Shown: positions 60,060 to 64,000 of the stretch, piece after piece
How positions within the stretch are numbered: the stretch's first letter is position 1
How the letters are laid out: each line of letters opens with the position of its first letter
From: Lachnospiraceae bacterium
GTDB lineage: Bacteria; Bacillota; Clostridia; Lachnospirales; Lachnospiraceae
Direction: 5' to 3'
Length of the DNA: 64,000 nt
NCBI GenBank assembly: GCA_900771995.1
Contig: CAAGQC010000014.1
Span: forward strand, 1 to 64,000
The notes under the pieces: model-generated
What the model saw: the letters and a program-made list of their open reading frames with translations, nothing else
Told to the model about the DNA's origin: nothing
Database searches by the model: none
Made by a program: the position numbers and the translations under genes

Positions 60060-61052
60060 TTACGATTGTAATCCCAGATGATGATAGGTCAGATCTGTGA
60101 CCATTCTTCCCTTGGGAGTCCTGTTCAGAAATCCGTTCTTGATCAGGTAAGGCTCGTAAACGTCTTCAATGGTACCGGCATCCTCTCCGATGGCGGCCGC
60201 CAGAGTATCCAGACCTACCGGACCACCGTCGAATTTCTCGATAATGGTAACGAGAATATTGCGGTCAATATGATCCAGTCCCATCTTATCCACATCCATA
60301 AGATCCAGTGCGGTTCTGGCCACCTCTTCCGTAATGATTCCGTCGTATTTGACCTGGGCGAAATCCCGGACACGCTTTAAGATCCGGTTGGCCAGTCTCG
60401 GCGTACCCCGGCTTCTTCTGGCCATCTCTTTCGCTCCGGCCGGCTCGATCTCCACATCCAGGATCCGGGCGGAATGCATGATGATCTGCTGTAATTCCTC
60501 TATGGTATAGAACTCCAGATGATGGATCATGCCAAAACGATCCCGCAGAGGTGCTGTCAGAAGTCCTGCACGGGTGGTGGCTCCCACCAGCGTGAACTTC
60601 GGCAGTTCCAGCCGGACGGATCTGGCACTGGAGCCCTTACCGATCATAATATCAATACAGTAATCCTCCATGGCGGGATACAGTACTTCTTCCACCTGAC
60701 GGTTCAGGCGGTGGATCTCATCCACGAACAGCAGATCTCCTTCTTCCAGATTGTTCAGGATGGCAGCCATCTCACCGGGCTTTTCAATGGCGGGGCCGCT
60801 GGTCACCTTCATGTGTACCCCCATCTCATTGGCAATGATCCCTGCCAGCGTGGTCTTGCCCAGTCCGGGCGGCCCGTAGAACAGTACATGATCCAGGGCA
60901 TCTCCCCTCTGTTTGGCAGCGGTAATATAGACCTTTAAGTTCTCCTTGATCTTGGACTGGCCGATATAATCATCCAGCGTCTGGGGACGCAGGGAGCCTT
61001 CCAGCTTGATATCTTCTTCTGTGATATTTGTCTCTATCATTCTTCTGGGCAT
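60060..61052 (-). CDS. ruvB: Holliday junction branch-migration ATPase RuvB
   Basis: AAA+ motor of 330 aa. LRPQTLDDYIGQSKIKENLKVYI opens the family, Walker A GPPGLGKTT is at 60-68, Walker B FVDEIHRL follows, and GATTRAGLLTAPLRDRFG is the sensor 1/arginine finger region. The C-terminal winged helix ends in NRTPKGRMVTDLTYHHLG. It is 15 bp downstream of ruvA. There is no ruvC, consistent with RecU being the resolvase in this organism. Confidence 0.96.
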   Translation of the reverse strand: MPRRMIETNITEEDIKLEGSLRPQTLDDYIGQSKIKENLKVYITAAKQRGDALDHVLFYGPPGLGKTTLAGIIANEMGVHMKVTSGPAIEKPGEMAAILNNLEEGDLLFVDEIHRLNRQVEEVLYPAMEDYCIDIMIGKGSSARSVRLELPKFTLVGATTRAGLLTAPLRDRFGMIHHLEFYTIEELQQIIMHSARILDVEIEPAGAKEMARRSRGTPRLANRILKRVRDFAQVKYDGIITEEVARTALDLMDVDKMGLDHIDRNILVTIIEKFDGGPVGLDTLAAAIGEDAGTIEDVYEPYLIKNGFLNRTPKGRMVTDLTYHHLGLQS

Positions 61053-61067
61053 AATTTATCCGATTCC

Positions 61068-61694
61068 TTAAAACAATTTTTTCAGTGCGGCCTTCAGGAT
61101 CGCTCCGGAATCCATGGACTCCACATCTTCGATGGCATTGACAGCCTTCAGGCTCTCCGCCTGTCCGTAACCCAATGCCACCAGAGCTTCCACCGCTTCC
61201 TTTTTCTTCTCACTGTCGACGTGCAGGCTGCCGGCCGTAAGGATCCCCTGGGCACCGCCCGCAGCGATCTCCCGGGAAATCAGAGTATCGTCAATGGAAA
61301 TCTTGTCCTTTAATTCCAGAATGAGGCGCTGTGCCGTCCGGGCACCCACACCGGGGGCCTTCGAAATAGCCTTGGCATCCCCGGATATAATGGCAAACCG
61401 CAGGGAATCCGCATCCATAACGGACAGAATCGCCAGTGCTCCCTTCGGCCCGATCCCGCTGACTGTGATGCACAGCTTAAACATATCCAGATCGCTTCGG
61501 GACAGAAATCCGTATAACAAAAAGGCATCTTCCTTCACGTAAGTATAGGTGTAAAGGCGAACCTGTTCTCCGATCCCCGGAAGCTTCGAAGCAGTATCCG
61601 CAGAGATCCGCACATTGATTCCAAAGCCGTTGACGTCGATCACGGCATTATCTACCGTAACATCCTCCAAAAAACCATTCACATAGGCAAACAT
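61068..61694 (-). CDS. ruvA: Holliday junction DNA-binding protein RuvA
   Basis: Tetrameric junction-binding subunit, 208 aa. OB fold at 1-62, two helix-hairpin-helix motifs (TVSGIGPKGALAILS and APGVGARTAQRLILELKDKI), a flexible linker around 140-155 and the RuvB-binding domain III at the end (EALVALGYGQAESLKAVNAI). Operon partner of ruvB. A terminator from the ABC transporter lies upstream. Confidence 0.95.
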   Translation of the reverse strand: MFAYVNGFLEDVTVDNAVIDVNGFGINVRISADTASKLPGIGEQVRLYTYTYVKEDAFLLYGFLSRSDLDMFKLCITVSGIGPKGALAILSVMDADSLRFAIISGDAKAISKAPGVGARTAQRLILELKDKISIDDTLISREIAAGGAQGILTAGSLHVDSEKKKEAVEALVALGYGQAESLKAVNAIEDVESMDSGAILKAALKKLF

Positions 61695-61737
61695 GTATGT
61701 TAAATCCTCGTCTTTCTGTCATGCAAAATGATAGCCT

Positions 61738-61779
61738 GCAAAAATTCGGCTACGATATGTTTATCATACCATAGCCGAA
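61738..61779 (-). terminator. Terminator after the ABC transporter gene
   Basis: Stem TTCGGCTA / TAGCCGAA with additional inner pairing (ATATG / CATA), followed on the minus strand by TTTTTGC. It lies about 47 bp past the ABC gene stop. Confidence 0.8.
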
Positions 61780-61825
61780 CATATGTTTCAAGCAACTTTT
61801 CTTTTTTCTGCTTCCCGTTTCCGGT

Positions 61826-63631
61826 TTAACTCTGAATCTGTTTTAACTGATAAAACTCTCCCTGCAGTGCCATAAGTTCCTCATAGGTGCCGTATTCCGA
61901 ACAATGCCCGTCGGCGATCACGGCGATCCTGTCGGCATCCCGGATGGTGGACAGTCTGTGGGCCACGATAAAGGTCGTCCGCCCTTCCGTCAGATTATTC
62001 AGTGCCTGCTGGATCAGCTTTTCGGAGATACTGTCCAGTGCCGAGGTAGCTTCATCCAGCACGATGACCTTCGGATTCCGGATCAGGGCTCTCGCGATGG
62101 AAATACGCTGTCTCTGACCGCCGGATAATTTACCGCCGTGTTCTCCCACCATGGTATCCAGGCCCTTGGGCAGGGATGCGATCAGATCGGACAGATTGGC
62201 TGCCTTGATCACTTTCTGTAGTTCCTCCTCGGATAAATTTTCGCATCCGTAGGTAATATTGTCCCGGATCGTTCCAGAGAACAGGATCGACGTCTGCGGC
62301 ACTACCGCCAGATGCTTTCTGTAGGTGCGCAGATCGATCTGACTGATGTCTTTTCCGTCGATCAGAACCCTGCCGCTCTCGGCCTGGTTAAAGCCGATGA
62401 CCAGATTTAGGATCGTGGATTTTCCGGCGCCGGATTCTCCCACCAGTGCAATGGTCTCTCCGGCTTTCACATGGAGATTTAAGTGACTCAGTACGTTATG
62501 CTCGTTGTTTTTATAATGGAAGCATACATCCTCGAAATCAAAAGTGCCGGTCACCTGTTCCAGCTTTTCCTTGCCCTCATTGTCTTCGATATCTTCGGAT
62601 AACAACACTTCACCGATGGAATTGACGGACTCAATGCCCTTGGCAATGGTAGGCAGCAGAGTGACAATGGAGGATACCTGATTCACCACAGTGGCAAAAT
62701 AACTCTGATACAATGTGATGTCACCGGCCTGGATCTTCCCGCCGATGGCCAGATATCCGGTAAATGCCAGACAGATCACCTGAAAGATCTGGAAGACCGC
62801 CCAGCCCACAGAACCGAACAATGCCTGGATCAGATCCAGCTTATAACCCTTTTCCGCCACGGCAAAGAGCTGTCCGCTCATTTTGGTCACTTCTTCATCC
62901 TCCAGGGCATGGGCTCTGGTCACGGGCACAAGTTCCACCATTTCCATGACTCTGGCGGAAGTCTCTTCCATTTCCTTACGGAATTCGGTGTTCCTTTTCT
63001 TCATGATATTCCGGAAGGTGACCATGGTAATGGCCGCCACAGGGGTGGTCAGCAGGAAAAAGATGAACACAATGCGGCTCTTGCTGATGGTGACCACCAG
63101 CGCCACGCCGATGTTTAACGCAATATTGAGAATACTTAAAAACAGCTGTGTGGAAAGCCCCTCCACCGCCTCCACGTCACGCATGATCTTGGACTGCAAT
63201 CGCCCGGACTGGGTCTCCACATGGTAGGAAATGGATAATTGCTGGAGCTTCCGGATCAGTGCCTTCCGCAGTCCCGTCTCCGCATATCGGGTGGCCAGAC
63301 TTTTATAAGAGGTATACAGATAATTCATCGGGATATTTAACAGGATCAGTCCCGCTTCCAGAATGCTGTAAAATATGATATTCCGAAAGGTATCCGGATT
63401 GTGGGAAGTTACATCATTGATGATATTGGCTGTGATGATGGGCAGCACCCAGACACAGGCATGCTTTGCAAAAAAGCAGATGACTGCCATGACAAATTTA
63501 TGATAATTTCCCTTATACAGATGTACCAGCGTACGCAGAGGATGTCCCTGATTGTTCCGGTAGCATTCGATAAACCAGCTTTCGGTATCCATTTTCTGTC
63601 TGGGGGATGTCTTTGCTTCAAAATCTTTCAT
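61826..63631 (-). CDS. ABC half-transporter (exporter type)
   Basis: A 601-aa fused permease-ATPase. Six membrane segments span about 40-330 (type IV exporter fold). The nucleotide-binding domain has Walker A GESGAGKST, Q-loop VVPQTSILFSGTIRDN, signature GGKLSGGQRQRIS, Walker B VIVLDEATSALD and the H-loop in FIVAHRLSTI. It should dimerise and export a lipid, drug or peptide; no partner half-transporter is adjacent. It has its own promoter upstream and a terminator downstream, so it is monocistronic. Confidence 0.92.
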   Translation of the reverse strand: MKDFEAKTSPRQKMDTESWFIECYRNNQGHPLRTLVHLYKGNYHKFVMAVICFFAKHACVWVLPIITANIINDVTSHNPDTFRNIIFYSILEAGLILLNIPMNYLYTSYKSLATRYAETGLRKALIRKLQQLSISYHVETQSGRLQSKIMRDVEAVEGLSTQLFLSILNIALNIGVALVVTISKSRIVFIFFLLTTPVAAITMVTFRNIMKKRNTEFRKEMEETSARVMEMVELVPVTRAHALEDEEVTKMSGQLFAVAEKGYKLDLIQALFGSVGWAVFQIFQVICLAFTGYLAIGGKIQAGDITLYQSYFATVVNQVSSIVTLLPTIAKGIESVNSIGEVLLSEDIEDNEGKEKLEQVTGTFDFEDVCFHYKNNEHNVLSHLNLHVKAGETIALVGESGAGKSTILNLVIGFNQAESGRVLIDGKDISQIDLRTYRKHLAVVPQTSILFSGTIRDNITYGCENLSEEELQKVIKAANLSDLIASLPKGLDTMVGEHGGKLSGGQRQRISIARALIRNPKVIVLDEATSALDSISEKLIQQALNNLTEGRTTFIVAHRLSTIRDADRIAVIADGHCSEYGTYEELMALQGEFYQLKQIQS

Positions 63632-63767
63632 GTTACTTTTCTAGCCTTTCAGTAATCCTACATCCTGTGTGCTGTTGTCAGTCCCGGATGCAGCTTTTGC
63701 TTTTCTCAGATTACCTGTTTATTTTATCGCAATTAATATGTATTTACCAGCTTGTTTTTGCGGTTTT

Positions 63768-63795
63768 TCTATAGAAATAACTGTTTTTTTGTCAA
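63768..63795 (-). promoter_or_regulatory. Probable promoter of the ABC transporter gene
   Basis: On the minus strand TTGACA (63790-63795) and TATAGA (63768-63773) are 16 bases apart, immediately after the ilvC terminator. The leader would be about 130 nt, AT-rich, with no recognised structure. Confidence 0.55.
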
Positions 63796-63834
63796 AAATA
63801 AGGCTGTGCCAGAATTTTCATTCTCACACAGCCT
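63796..63834 (-). terminator. Rho-independent terminator after ilvC
   Basis: Stem AGGCTGTG / CACAGCCT (63801-63808 and 63827-63834) with an 18-base loop, followed on the minus strand by TATTTTTGAC. It lies 31 bp past the ilvC stop. Confidence 0.85.
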
Positions 63835-63864
63835 GTTTGTCATAGCATAGGATTTTACAGTCGC

Positions 63865-64000
63865 TTAGTTGTTGATCAGCTTATCGCTCTCGCTGTTCCA
63901 GCTGTAAAGCTTACGGATCTCTTCGCCGACCTTCTCAGAAGGATGCTCAGCAGCAAGCTTTCTCATAGCCTTGAAGTGAACCTGCTTGCCTGCAGGAGAC
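63865..64000 (-). CDS. ilvC: Ketol-acid reductoisomerase, C-terminal fragment cut by the window edge
   Basis: The last 45 codons of a gene running out of the window. The residues (HFKAMRKLAAEHPSEKVGEE, then IRKLYSWNSESDKLINN) match the C terminus of clostridial IlvC, the second enzyme of branched-chain amino-acid synthesis. Codon use is strongly biased towards preferred codons such as GAG, AAG and CTT, as for a highly expressed gene. The truncation is due to the window, not a mutation. A terminator follows. Confidence 0.8.
   Translation of the reverse strand, partial: SPAGKQVHFKAMRKLAAEHPSEKVGEEIRKLYSWNSESDKLINN

Noticed and set aside
1..64000. CRISPR arrays, tRNA and rRNA genes
   Set aside because: No regularly spaced repeats, cloverleaf-like sequences with the usual T-loop, or rRNA stretches were noticed by eye; a dedicated tRNA or covariance search could still find something small.

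Overview
The window looks like chromosomal DNA of a Gram-positive, low-to-moderate GC Clostridia, most likely a Lachnospiraceae gut anaerobe. Supporting signs are the short HisG with a separate HisZ, RecU, GerW, Asp23 and FakA-like neighbours, the paired TIGR03960/TIGR03936 radical SAM genes, consistently strong GGAGG ribosome binding sites, and a short agr-type peptide signalling locus. Most genes are housekeeping and lie on the minus strand. No rRNA, tRNA or CRISPR array was seen.

Layout. 0.1-3.9 kb: tyrosine recombinase, TtcA-like tRNA thiolase, AI-2E family permease, D-aminoacyl-tRNA deacylase. 4.0-5.5 kb: an AT-richer accessory patch with a PIN/Phd-type toxin-antitoxin pair whose promoter carries two palindromic operators, and a lipoprotein. 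5.6-12.6 kb: a galactoside operon (TetR regulator, GH2 beta-galactosidase, GPH sugar symporter, GH36 alpha-galactosidase) with a 28-bp palindromic operator. 12.7-13.5 kb: a lone receiver-domain protein divergent from a small XRE regulator, sharing a palindromic control region. 13.5-17.3 kb: RNase E/G and two radical SAM-associated proteins. 17.3-21.1 kb: MoxR/DUF58/DUF4129-like cluster and a small membrane protein. 21.0-26.2 kb: hisZ-hisG-hisD-hisB-hisIE operon with a clear promoter and palindromes. 26.3-38.2 kb: RecU, two pseudouridine synthases, YlbJ-like protein, surface amidase, coaD, rsmD, a type IIA topoisomerase pair and small membrane proteins.

38.2-44.0 kb is the most unusual part. 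An AgrD-like pheromone precursor of 50 codons, too short for ordinary ORF calling, is on the minus strand and divergent from agrB, followed on the plus strand by agrC and agrA homologues. Downstream of agrD on its own strand are a secreted amidase_6-domain protein, a small exported protein and a lipoprotein. A 375-bp non-autonomous mobile element with covarying subterminal hairpins and a 7-bp target duplication has inserted exactly at the agrD stop codon.

44.0-64.0 kb: DegV, RecG, two giant imperfect hairpin repeats (about 240-250 bp each, mutually inverted) between recG and a fakA-like gene, Asp23, L28, a sporulation/envelope operon (hypothetical, DUF2953, GerW, a 47-aa membrane peptide, a coiled-coil protein with an HPD motif), a degenerate HD-GYP protein, NUDIX, PBP plus FtsW/RodA, U32 peptidase, ZapA, RuvB-RuvA, an ABC half-transporter and the 3' end of ilvC.
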